A stretch of 12,670 nt of DNA, from assembly GCA_029243665.1 (NCBI GenBank), contig JAQWRO010000046.1, forward strand, positions 1 to 12,670, in the 5' to 3' direction. Within the stretch, counting starts at the first letter, position 1; every line of letters begins with the position of its first letter. The DNA is from Gammaproteobacteria bacterium. GTDB taxonomy: Bacteria > Pseudomonadota > Gammaproteobacteria > Comchoanobacterales > Comchoanobacteraceae. Shown here in pieces: positions 1 to 7,541 of this stretch. The notes below the pieces were generated by a model. That model did not search any database. It was not told the origin of the DNA and saw only the letters and a list, made by a program, of their open reading frames with translations. The position numbers and the translations under genes were made by a program.

Positions 1-1583
1 TTGATAAATATGGTGCATTAGCCATAATCGTAGGTCGCTTTTTTGGGCCAGTTAGAAGCTCCGTACCTTTAATAGCAGGATTACTTTCACTCAGTAGGAT
101 TAAATTTTTCATAGGTGTCATCCCTTCCGCTTTATTATGGAGTATCGTTTATCTATCACCTGGTATTCTATACGGATCAGCTGCTATGTTTTTACCTAAA
201 CATTTCTTTGTACTTCTATTTGAATATGCATTTATATCTCTTTTTATCACTTTCTATTATCGATACCAAAAAGAAATAGCAAATTATCTTTCAAACTTTA
301 TTAAGAAATCAACCCAATACAATATATCTGTGTATTATATTTGGTTGACCTTAAATATAATTATTTCATGGGGATTGTTATTGATTATATGGAACGCTGT
401 TGTAAATAACACAGGTATAAGTGTTATCAACAAACCTATATATTTCTTTTTACAAAGTATTCGAACACATCAAATTGACTATGTAATGTTTATTTTAACA
501 CTCTTTGGTGAGAAAACATTTATTATACCCTGGGTTTTTGTATGGATCTCTTATTTAGCAAAGCATGAACGTTGGGAGCATATCCAACATTTTATGGTCA
601 TTGTATTTTTTACTTTCATCTTCACACATGGTGTCAAATTATTTGCTAGTATTGAGCGACCTCCCATAGGAAATATGTTATCTCTAACATACTCATTCCC
701 AAGTGGGCATACAGCTATCGTTGTTGCCATTATGTCGAGTATACGTTGGTCATGTACGTCCAGAAAAGAAAACATTACTTTTTTACCTTCACTCTTTTAC
801 ACTTTTATAATACTTGCCACTGGCTTTTCAAGATTATATTTAGGCATGCATTGGCTCACAGACGTGATTGCAGCATTTTTATTAGTACACCCTACAATCT
901 TATTAACTGAATTACTCATTAAAAAACATAAAAAAGTTTGTTTTAAAAATATGATAATAATGTTTATCTCAATTACATTTTTTGCAATTATTTTAAGTAC
1001 ATATATATTTAAAGATTTTAATGAAATTCATTTAACCTCACCCCTACATCACTCTAAACAATTACTAAATGAAAAAAACCTTAAAGTACTACCGTTAACC
1101 AAATATAACCGAACACATACTAGTAAAACACCACTGAATATAAGATTTATTGGTGATATAAAAATATTAGATAACGCTTTCAAAAAAATAGGATGGGATA
1201 CAAGGGTTGACCAACAGAATTTCATCACCCCGCTCATACTCAATGATAATCATATTGAAAATCAATTGAAGCCAACACTAGAACCCTTACTTTATCATCA
1301 GGGACCCATACGCGTTTATGCAAAAATAAGTGATTCAAAGCTTTATGTAGTTCGAATTTGGGAAACCCCCTATTATATAAATGAAAAAAAGATCTACCTT
1401 GGAAATGCTTATATTGATATTGACCCTGATCAACCACATATGTGGCTCAACCCTAAAAGAGCTCATTTTGATATTGATATCTTAAGTTCATTACCTCTAA
1501 TTCATCATGTAACTAAAATCAATGATGATATTCATCAAATTAAAAACTGGACAAGGACACTAGCAACTTACTATGACAAATAA
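1..1583 (+). CDS. DedA-PAP2-LssY fusion membrane protein, 5' end outside window (partial)
   Basis: The reading frame is open from base 3, so the ATG at 186 is internal and the gene starts upstream of the window. Bases 3-185 encode the end of a DedA (SNARE-associated/VTT) domain, with the family signature GRFFGPVRSSVPLIAG and both conserved arginines. Counting from the codon at 186, a PAP2 lipid-phosphatase domain follows with all three motifs intact: K151-x6-R158-P159, P172-S-G-H175 and S215-R-x5-H222-x3-D226. Several hydrophobic helices surround these sites. A soluble C-terminal region from about residue 315 (start NIRFIGDIKILDNAFKKIGW) resembles the LssY C-terminal domain. DedA proteins include C55-phosphate translocases, and PAP2 enzymes dephosphorylate lipid (pyro)phosphates at the periplasmic face. 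A joint role in undecaprenyl-phosphate or phospholipid recycling is therefore inferred. The 3' end overlaps the next gene by 11 bp. Confidence 0.88.
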   Translation, partial: DKYGALAIIVGRFFGPVRSSVPLIAGLLSLSRIKFFIGVIPSALLWSIVYLSPGILYGSAAMFLPKHFFVLLFEYAFISLFITFYYRYQKEIANYLSNFIKKSTQYNISVYYIWLTLNIIISWGLLLIIWNAVVNNTGISVINKPIYFFLQSIRTHQIDYVMFILTLFGEKTFIIPWVFVWISYLAKHERWEHIQHFMVIVFFTFIFTHGVKLFASIERPPIGNMLSLTYSFPSGHTAIVVAIMSSIRWSCTSRKENITFLPSLFYTFIILATGFSRLYLGMHWLTDVIAAFLLVHPTILLTELLIKKHKKVCFKNMIIMFISITFFAIILSTYIFKDFNEIHLTSPLHHSKQLLNEKNLKVLPLTKYNRTHTSKTPLNIRFIGDIKILDNAFKKIGWDTRVDQQNFITPLILNDNHIENQLKPTLEPLLYHQGPIRVYAKISDSKLYVVRIWETPYYINEKKIYLGNAYIDIDPDQPHMWLNPKRAHFDIDILSSLPLIHHVTKINDDIHQIKNWTRTLATYYDK

Positions 1584-2517
1584 TTTAGCCTTTCTTTTAA
1601 GTGGACAAGGTAGCCAATATCCAAATATGGCTAATGAGTTTATTAGGCATCACAGACAATTTAAAAATAAGTTTAATGAATGCCTTGAATTCTTCGATAA
1701 ATTTGGTTGTAATTTAACTGATATTTGGGACTCTGAAGCTATTAATCAAACCAAATTTACTCAAGGTGCTTTATTTGCGGTTGAATATGCATCTGCATGC
1801 TTTTGGCAATATCATGGAATAACACCACATATATTAATTGGTCATAGTATAGGAGAGATTGTCGCAGCAACGTTTGCTGGTGTAATGAGTCTTGAAAAAG
1901 CATGTTATTTAGTAACACAACGATCAAAGTTAATGGATGCTGTCTCAGTTGATGGTCGTATGTTAGCAGTATTAGCGCCAAGAGATAAATGGATACATCT
2001 ATTGCCAACAAGTATAGATGTAGCATTGTATAACGCTCAATCACAAATTGTTTTATCTGGATTGTCAACAGATATCAATTCATTTTCGCAAGTACTTAAA
2101 GAAAAAAATATTAGATCAATGGAAATAAATGTATCGCATCCTTTTCACTCAAGATTTATGACACCCTGCATTGAAGATTTTGAAGCTGCTATTGAAGACA
2201 TCCCTTTCAATAAACCAGATTTTCCAATCATAGGAAATGTAAATGCAACAGTTATAAATGAATATGATCACACCTATTGGGCAGATCATATCATTGAACC
2301 TGTGAAATTCAACCAAAGTATTGAATTAGCTGTTAAATTAGGTGCCAACATATTCTTAGAATGTGGGCCACAACCAACACTAATTAAAATCTTAAAAAAC
2401 AGCCTTCCAAAAGATGCTGTCAAATTATATACAATGGATAAAAATAGTGACCCCGAAAAACATGTCATCGAGGTTTTAAAAACACTATCTAATCAAGGAC
2501 TACATGTAAAGATATGA
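1573..2517 (+). CDS. Stand-alone malonyl-CoA:ACP acyltransferase, PKS AT-type
   Basis: This 314-residue protein transfers an acyl group, probably malonyl, from CoA to an acyl carrier protein. It shows the N-terminal GQGSQ loop (residues 11-15), the nucleophile motif GHSIGE with catalytic Ser92, the carboxylate-binding arginine in QRSKLM (Arg117), and the SHPFHS motif with catalytic His192. Phe191 in that last motif fits malonyl rather than methylmalonyl specificity. The C-terminal YWADHI..PVKF segment is typical of polyketide-synthase AT domains more than of E. coli FabD. Its start lies inside the preceding gene (11-bp overlap) and its TGA overlaps the next ATG (ATGA), so it is likely translationally coupled to both. 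It may be the cell's only FabD or a trans-acting AT; the window cannot decide, so I give no symbol. Confidence 0.85.
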   Translation: MTNNLAFLLSGQGSQYPNMANEFIRHHRQFKNKFNECLEFFDKFGCNLTDIWDSEAINQTKFTQGALFAVEYASACFWQYHGITPHILIGHSIGEIVAATFAGVMSLEKACYLVTQRSKLMDAVSVDGRMLAVLAPRDKWIHLLPTSIDVALYNAQSQIVLSGLSTDINSFSQVLKEKNIRSMEINVSHPFHSRFMTPCIEDFEAAIEDIPFNKPDFPIIGNVNATVINEYDHTYWADHIIEPVKFNQSIELAVKLGANIFLECGPQPTLIKILKNSLPKDAVKLYTMDKNSDPEKHVIEVLKTLSNQGLHVKI

Positions 2518-3161
2518 TCGATATAAGTCCTTCTTTACTGCCAGTAAAATCAAATTTAATTCTAAAGTATGCAAAAAAAACAATAGAACTTGGTGTTAAA
2601 AGGCTTCACCTCGATATTATTGATGGGAAGTTTGTAGACAAATATGGTTTAGATGACGAAATTGTTGATGACATGCTTGAAACATATCATCAACAAACTC
2701 ATTTGGATGTTCATCTAATGGTTGAATCTCCTCTAGACTATATTAAAAAATCAAGCTATAAATTTGCATCTAAGATTTATGTTCATCTACAAAATGATAT
2801 CGATCATTTAATCGAGTTAAAAAAAGCCATTGAATTTAAAGGTTGTGAAGCAGGCTTGGTCATCAATCCATATGATGATATTAATAAAGATATTTTGAAT
2901 GTCTTTTCGTCACTTCTTGTTATGGGCGTTGTTCCTGGAATGAGTGGTCAATCAATGCTACCTAATACCTTTGAAAGAATAAACACAATTAAATCACATT
3001 GTACCAAACATAAGCCACATATAACGCTAGATGGTGGCGTGACTAAGGAACATTTACTTTCGCTCAATGGATCAATTGATTGTTGTGTTATGGGCGCAGC
3101 CATTTATTCACAAGAAGATTGGATAAATGTTTTATCCGAATTACTAATCTCTGTGAAATAG
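2514..3161 (+). CDS. rpe: Ribulose-phosphate 3-epimerase family protein (divergent)
   Basis: This 215-residue protein has the TIM-barrel plan of ribulose-phosphate 3-epimerase, which interconverts ribulose-5-phosphate and xylulose-5-phosphate in the pentose phosphate pathway. Visible family elements are Ser7 (ISPSLL), the metal and acid/base residues His32 and Asp34 (LHLDIIDGKF), His67 in DVHLMV, the phosphate-binding loop VVPGMSGQ, and Asp173 in LDGGV. Length matches the family (about 210-230). Several near-invariant positions differ from typical Rpe: MDGHFVPN reads IDGKFVDK, and M-S/T-V-N/E-PG-F-G-GQ reads MGVVPGMSGQ. It could therefore be a paralogue acting on another sugar phosphate. It is coupled by a 4-bp ATGA overlap to the acyltransferase gene, and its end overlaps the end of mutL on the other strand. 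The fold is secure; the exact substrate is less so. Confidence 0.75.
   Translation: MIDISPSLLPVKSNLILKYAKKTIELGVKRLHLDIIDGKFVDKYGLDDEIVDDMLETYHQQTHLDVHLMVESPLDYIKKSSYKFASKIYVHLQNDIDHLIELKKAIEFKGCEAGLVINPYDDINKDILNVFSSLLVMGVVPGMSGQSMLPNTFERINTIKSHCTKHKPHITLDGGVTKEHLLSLNGSIDCCVMGAAIYSQEDWINVLSELLISVK
3121..3137 (-). terminator. Possible weak hairpin at the 3' end of mutL
   Basis: An inverted repeat GGATAAA-TGT-TTTATCC (7-bp stem, 3-base loop) lies inside the last codons of the epimerase gene. It begins seven bases beyond the mutL stop when read on the minus strand. It is well placed to define the mutL mRNA 3' end, but it has no clear U-run on either side and a mostly A/T stem, so it may be only a coding coincidence. 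Confidence 0.25.
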
Positions 3162-4988
3162 TTTATCAATAGCTTCTTCATTTAACTTCAACCACGTTGG
3201 CCGACCATGATTACAGACACTTGCACTACTTGTTTGTTCCATTTGTCGTAACAATGCATTCATTTCCGGAACACTTAGATCTCTATTGGCTCTAATACTT
3301 GAATGACATGCAATCGATGCTAAAATAGCATTAACTTTCCCCTCTACTGTTTGAGTGTCGTCCTGAATATAATCTGCTAATAGATCTCTAACAAATTGAT
3401 CACCATTATTTATTCTCATTAATTTTGGAAAAGATGTAAAAGAAGCTTTATTTGAAGTTAACTGATATTTAAAACCAAATTGTTCCAATACAGGTTGAAG
3501 GTTTTGTAAAACATTTTGTTCTTCTTGGTTAATACTTAAGGTAATTGGTAGAATCAATTGCTGAGATGATACACCTTGATCAGAATATTGAGATTTTAAT
3601 GTTTCATATATAATACGTTCATGCGCAGCATGAGCATCAACTAAAATTAATTCATTTTCAGAGTGGGATAAAATATACTTGCCAAATAAATGTTTAAAAG
3701 CAAAACCTAATGTTGGGATTTGAATAGAATGAATTTCATTATTTAGCACAGTTGTTTGATTAACATTTAATGTGTTTGGATCTTGTGGCACATGTGTACT
3801 TGGTGAATATAATTGCTTAGGTTGATTAATATCTATTTGTGACTCAACAAAACTAGAACTTATTGGTTCTTTATGATGAACAAATGTATCTGTATATGCA
3901 AGCGATGGTTGCTTATTTGCTGAATGCTTATTTAAGTTAAAATCAGCTAGATGATTTAAATTATGCGACGATGTCTCTTGTGTTGGAGTAAGAATCGAGT
4001 CCAAACCATTCTTTATGACTTTGATAATACTTTTTTGAATAATTTGTACATCCTGAAACTTTACCTGCTCCTTAGTTGGATGAACATTAAAGTCGATCGT
4101 ACTTGGATCCAGTTGTAAGTATAAAATGACCACAGCGGATCTACCAATCATCATATGATCAGCAAAAGAACGCTTTATAGCATTACTTAATGCTCCATCC
4201 TTGATAACACGATTATTTAAAATTATATACTGCATATCCGGTTGAGATCTTGAAAATCTTGGATGTGCGATCCAGGCTGATAATGTTCCAAATGAAACTT
4301 GTGCTTGATGAAAAGATAAGTGATCATATAGCTCTGAATTGATCAATTGAGCTAATCTTGTTTTTGCATTTGATAAATCTTTAACACGATCAATCTGTCG
4401 AACCAATTTTCCCTGATGAAATACCTTTATGTTAAATGACAAATTTGCCAATGCAATTTTTTTTATAACTTCGTCAATACGTATGAACTCACTACGATCA
4501 GATTTTAAAAACTTACGCCTTGCTGGAGTAAAGCAAAAGAGATCTCTTACTTCAATAGTTGTGCCATCATTGGCTGATGTTAATTTTGGCAAAGCATTGA
4601 CATTGGATTCAAGGCTATATGCATGTTCTTGATAAACAGGTTTGGAAACTATTTTAACTGGTGCAACAGAAGCAATACTAGCAAGCGCTTCCCCCCTAAA
4701 TCCTAGGCTATCCAATGATTCAAGATCCTCCAAGGTAATCAGTTTACTTGTAGCGTGTCTTTCAAGAGCAATAGGTAGTTGGTTTTTTTCTATACCAGAT
4801 CCATTATCAATAATCTTAATAAATTCCTTTCCACCCTTATTCAAGTGTATTTCAATATCTTGAGCACCTGAATCGACAGAGTTTTCAAGTAATTCTCTAA
4901 TAACACTGGCTGGTCTATCAATTACCTCACTTGCTGCAATTTGTATGGCAATCGTTTCGTCAAGTCGATTAATAGGTTTGTTTGTCAT
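3144..4988 (-). CDS. mutL: DNA mismatch repair protein MutL, endonuclease-type
   Basis: MutL (614 residues) links mismatch recognition by MutS to strand incision. The N-terminal GHKL ATPase has catalytic Glu32 and Mg-binding Asn36 (RELLENSVDSGA), DNGSGI (61-66), RHATSKL (78-83), GFRGEA (96-101) and the transducer motif NVHPTK (301-306). A poorly conserved linker spans about residues 330-422. The C-terminal dimerisation domain carries DAHA-x2-E457-x4-E462, ACH (560-562), CNHGRP (592-597) and a terminal LFHR. These correspond to the endonuclease/metal-site motifs DQHA-x2-E-x4-E, AC, CPHGRP and FxR of Bacillus-type MutL, which E. coli MutL lacks. Oddities are IAASEV for IAAGEV, DAHA for DQHA, and CNH for CPH. 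A good AGGAG site lies five bases before the ATG. It follows amiB by 12 bp, as in the common amiB-mutL operon. Confidence 0.96.
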   Translation of the reverse strand: MTNKPINRLDETIAIQIAASEVIDRPASVIRELLENSVDSGAQDIEIHLNKGGKEFIKIIDNGSGIEKNQLPIALERHATSKLITLEDLESLDSLGFRGEALASIASVAPVKIVSKPVYQEHAYSLESNVNALPKLTSANDGTTIEVRDLFCFTPARRKFLKSDRSEFIRIDEVIKKIALANLSFNIKVFHQGKLVRQIDRVKDLSNAKTRLAQLINSELYDHLSFHQAQVSFGTLSAWIAHPRFSRSQPDMQYIILNNRVIKDGALSNAIKRSFADHMMIGRSAVVILYLQLDPSTIDFNVHPTKEQVKFQDVQIIQKSIIKVIKNGLDSILTPTQETSSHNLNHLADFNLNKHSANKQPSLAYTDTFVHHKEPISSSFVESQIDINQPKQLYSPSTHVPQDPNTLNVNQTTVLNNEIHSIQIPTLGFAFKHLFGKYILSHSENELILVDAHAAHERIIYETLKSQYSDQGVSSQQLILPITLSINQEEQNVLQNLQPVLEQFGFKYQLTSNKASFTSFPKLMRINNGDQFVRDLLADYIQDDTQTVEGKVNAILASIACHSSIRANRDLSVPEMNALLRQMEQTSSASVCNHGRPTWLKLNEEAIDKLFHRD

Positions 4989-5000
4989 AGTTGCTCCTAT

Positions 5001-6182
5001 TTATGAGAGATATAGCCTTTGATTTTTAGCAAGACTATCTGATTTTAAATTATTAATCAATTTTAAAGCTTTTATTGATATCTGATGCCTTTTAGACAAC
5101 TTTGTTAAATTATCACCCTGCCTTACAATGATCCAGTTTACAGACTGTTTATTTCTACAAACTTTCTTCATTTCTGATCGCTGTGGATTAAAAAATTTAG
5201 AAGTACTGACTGCAATTTGATTTGCAAGAAACTTTCGGTAGAAAGGTTCAATCAATAAATTCCTATCTTCCTCATTAGATAGAAAACCTATTTCAATTAA
5301 GCATGAAGGCATATTTAGGCTACGTAAGACACTAAAATTAGCATACTCTGGTTGATTCGTATGTAGTGAGACAGAATGTGAAAGATGAACCAGTAAAGCT
5401 TGGCTAAATTGTCTACTGCGATTAATGTTAATTTCTCTATCAAAAGATAACAAAGCTTTTTTAGCTTTAGTTGTAACTTTATTTTCTTTATCGGCAATAA
5501 GTTTTGCCATTGTACTAGACGCGCCAGCATTGGATAGCGTAAATACTGATAAACCTCGCGCTGCATGATTAGGTGAACCATCTGCATGAATAGAGATAAA
5601 TAAATCAGCTTGATTTTTTTGAGCAATAATTTTTCTTTGATTTAGTGACAAATATCTATCATCCATTCTTGTTAAGACAACTTTAATTGGTAAATGTAAG
5701 CCTTCAAATGATTTTTTTAATGTCTTGGCAAAAGTTAATGCGATATTTTTTTCTTGATGACTTTTTACGATTGTACCGGGATCATGGCCACCATGACCAG
5801 GATCAATAACAATTAAAAATGGCGCTCTATTCATTTGCGCCCATTCACAATATTCATTATACTTTTTTTGATAAAATGAAATATGGTTGTGCCTAATTTC
5901 TTTTTCCAACTTTGGTGAAAATATTTTTTTTATCACAATATAATAAGCATTTTTTAGATGCTTAACTTCATATCCGGAATTTTTGTCATACTTTAATTTC
6001 CAAAATTTAGGCAAAGCAATGACTGTTCGATTCGGGTTCTTTTTTTCATACAATCGAATATCTGTATTCAATATAGGATTACGACAAGCAATATGAAAAT
6101 TTTTATCTTTTAGCAGTATAATTTCACAACTATTATAAGCATGAGCAAAGCTCATGAGGAAAAATATAATGAAAATACGCAT
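5001..6182 (-). CDS. amiB: Periplasmic N-acetylmuramoyl-L-alanine amidase with LysM (AmiB-like)
   Basis: This enzyme cleaves the bond between N-acetylmuramic acid and the stem peptide in peptidoglycan, usually at the septum during daughter-cell separation. The 393-residue protein begins with a likely signal peptide (MRIFIIFFLMSFAHA, cleavage after Ala15). Residues 16-115 probably correspond to a diverged AMIN-like targeting domain, which I cannot confirm. The Amidase_3 domain (about 120-330) shows zinc ligands His130 (IDPGHGG), Glu144 (QEKNIAL) and His199 (SIHADGS), and catalytic Glu297 (LIEIGFLSNEED). A single LysM repeat closes the protein (about 349-393, starting WIIVRQGDNLTKLS). It lies directly upstream of mutL on the same strand, a neighbourhood common in gammaproteobacteria. 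No strong ribosome-binding site precedes the ATG, which is chosen because it yields an intact signal peptide. Confidence 0.93.
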   Translation of the reverse strand: MRIFIIFFLMSFAHAYNSCEIILLKDKNFHIACRNPILNTDIRLYEKKNPNRTVIALPKFWKLKYDKNSGYEVKHLKNAYYIVIKKIFSPKLEKEIRHNHISFYQKKYNEYCEWAQMNRAPFLIVIDPGHGGHDPGTIVKSHQEKNIALTFAKTLKKSFEGLHLPIKVVLTRMDDRYLSLNQRKIIAQKNQADLFISIHADGSPNHAARGLSVFTLSNAGASSTMAKLIADKENKVTTKAKKALLSFDREININRSRQFSQALLVHLSHSVSLHTNQPEYANFSVLRSLNMPSCLIEIGFLSNEEDRNLLIEPFYRKFLANQIAVSTSKFFNPQRSEMKKVCRNKQSVNWIIVRQGDNLTKLSKRHQISIKALKLINNLKSDSLAKNQRLYLS

Positions 6183-6254
6183 AAGAATTATTATACCTAA
6201 AATTTTATAAATTTTTAAATTTTTTAATTAATTGTTTTGTGTCATATTATAGAA
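6183..6254. promoter_or_regulatory. A/T-only divergent intergenic region between amiB and the M50 protease gene
   Basis: This is the largest gene-free stretch in the window (72 bases) and the only head-to-head gene junction. Bases 6198-6233 contain only A and T, with several A- and T-tracts that should bend DNA. It presumably drives transcription leftwards into amiB-mutL and rightwards into the protease gene. On the plus strand TATAAA (6206-6211) and TATTAT (6245-6250) are possible -10 elements without convincing -35 partners. Confidence 0.45.
6190..6218 (-). promoter_or_regulatory. Candidate sigma70-type promoter for amiB-mutL
   Basis: On the minus strand a perfect TATAAT (6190-6195) sits 17 bp downstream of TTAAAA (6213-6218), a 4/6 match to the -35 consensus. 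The flanking DNA (6198-6233) is pure A/T and could act as an UP element. Only seven bases separate TATAAT from the amiB ATG, so the transcript would have almost no leader. In such AT-rich DNA a chance match is likely. Confidence 0.3.
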
Positions 6255-7541
6255 ATGATTTATAAAATTATACTTGTTTACTTAAGCCTTCAAATTATTA
6301 TTTTTATACATGAACTTGGCCATTTTTTATTTGCCAGATATTTCAAGTATATCGTAACTGACATAAATATAGGTTTTGGAAAAATCTTGTATGCCAAACC
6401 ATGCAATAAATTTAAATTAAATATTCGCTTGTTGCCACTTGGTGGTTTTATACGAATAGAAGGATTAGGCGACAAAGATAGATGGTCTAATGCTATACTT
6501 ACTTACCTTGGTGGTATATGGTTTAATCTATTATTTGCTTTTATCTGTATGCTTATTGTTTTTAATATTGGCATTACATCACCTAAACCAATATTGGTTA
6601 ATAAAAAAAATGAAACTTTATTAATTGTGAATGTTAATGGTAAATCTGTATACAGTCAAATAGACTTAAACAATATAATCTTGAATGCTTTTATTAAAAA
6701 TCGAGGCATCGAAATTTCATTTAGCAATGGTATAAAAAAAACCATACAAACAGATCAATTCGAAGACTTATTAAACAATAAATGGCTGAAACAAAACGGT
6801 TTAACAATATGGGAACCTACCATCACACCTGAGATTCTAAATTCTAATTATCCAGCTTTAAAAAACAATGATAAAATCTTAACAATTAATGGTATTAGAA
6901 TTAAAAACAACCATACTTTTAAAAAAATTATCGAATATAACCCTAATCAACCATTAAAGGCTAACATTGAACGCAATAATAAAATAAAAACAATAGACCT
7001 AAAGCCTAGAGGAGAAATAAAATATGGTATGCTAACCTTTGGTTATTTAGATGTAACATTAAAAAAACAATCTTACCCACAAGGTATTACAGTTATACAG
7101 TCCTATCATTTATTAAGCTCAATAAAAATGTCATGCATATTTATCATTGAAAAATTATCAATACAATTTATTATTATTGGCAAATTACTAACAGGCAAGT
7201 TAACTTTAGATATGTTAACTGGACCTATTGGTATTTATAGCGCGCTTTATCAAAGTATTAATTATGGGTTAGTTGGGTTCCTATATACTATTAGCCTTTT
7301 ATCTATTGCCATTGCTGTAATTAACCTAATTCCTATCCCACCAACAGATGGATTTCATATATTAATTAAAAGCACTGAAACTATAATGTGTGCAAAATTC
7401 AGTAAACGCTATTTGATTTTATTTCAAAACCTTTTCTTAATACTTATCTTTTTAATTATTGTTAATGTAACATTAAATGATATTCACAAAAATCTTAAAG
7501 CTTTTCAGGCTGAGGTAAAAAAATATGAAGTTCAGTATTAG
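6255..7541 (+). CDS. rseP: RseP-like M50 site-2 intramembrane zinc protease
   Basis: This predicted inner-membrane metalloprotease (428 residues from the ATG at 6255) resembles RseP, which cuts anti-sigma factors and leftover signal peptides within the membrane. The zinc motif HELGH (His19, Glu20, His23) lies in the first helix. It is followed by GGFIRIEG, and the second metal motif is NLIPIPPTDG with Asp365. A periplasmic stretch (about 115-255) fits two degenerate PDZ domains, the second around YPALKNNDKILTINGIRI. The LTGPIGIY segment precedes the second catalytic helix, and a final hydrophobic helix lies near 386-405. A TTG at 6237 would add six residues (MCHIIE). I prefer the ATG because it places HExxH at the usual distance from the N-terminus. 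Neither start has a clear ribosome-binding site. The usual dxr/bamA neighbours are absent; the 3' end overlaps the next gene by 17 bp. Confidence 0.85.
   Translation: MIYKIILVYLSLQIIIFIHELGHFLFARYFKYIVTDINIGFGKILYAKPCNKFKLNIRLLPLGGFIRIEGLGDKDRWSNAILTYLGGIWFNLLFAFICMLIVFNIGITSPKPILVNKKNETLLIVNVNGKSVYSQIDLNNIILNAFIKNRGIEISFSNGIKKTIQTDQFEDLLNNKWLKQNGLTIWEPTITPEILNSNYPALKNNDKILTINGIRIKNNHTFKKIIEYNPNQPLKANIERNNKIKTIDLKPRGEIKYGMLTFGYLDVTLKKQSYPQGITVIQSYHLLSSIKMSCIFIIEKLSIQFIIIGKLLTGKLTLDMLTGPIGIYSALYQSINYGLVGFLYTISLLSIAIAVINLIPIPPTDGFHILIKSTETIMCAKFSKRYLILFQNLFLILIFLIIVNVTLNDIHKNLKAFQAEVKKYEVQY

Noticed and set aside
1434..1445. Perfect 12-base palindrome CCACATATGTGG
   Set aside because: It lies inside the LssY-domain coding sequence (codons for P-H-M-W), has no partner copy, and one such palindrome is plausible by chance.
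186..1583. ATG at 186 as the true start of the PAP2 protein
   Set aside because: The frame is open upstream to the window edge and encodes clear DedA sequence, so this methionine is internal.
1757..2068. Minus-strand 103-codon open frame opposite the acyltransferase gene
   Set aside because: It is a shadow of a confident gene; the low-complexity Leu/Gln/His-rich product has no recognisable family.
5315..5626. Minus-strand 103-codon open frame within amiB
   Set aside because: It lies on the amiB strand in another frame and overlaps catalytic-domain codons; the product has no recognisable features.
6198..6233. A/T-only tract as a possible replication origin or iteron region
   Set aside because: No DnaA boxes or direct repeats are visible, and its position between divergent genes is explained by promoters.
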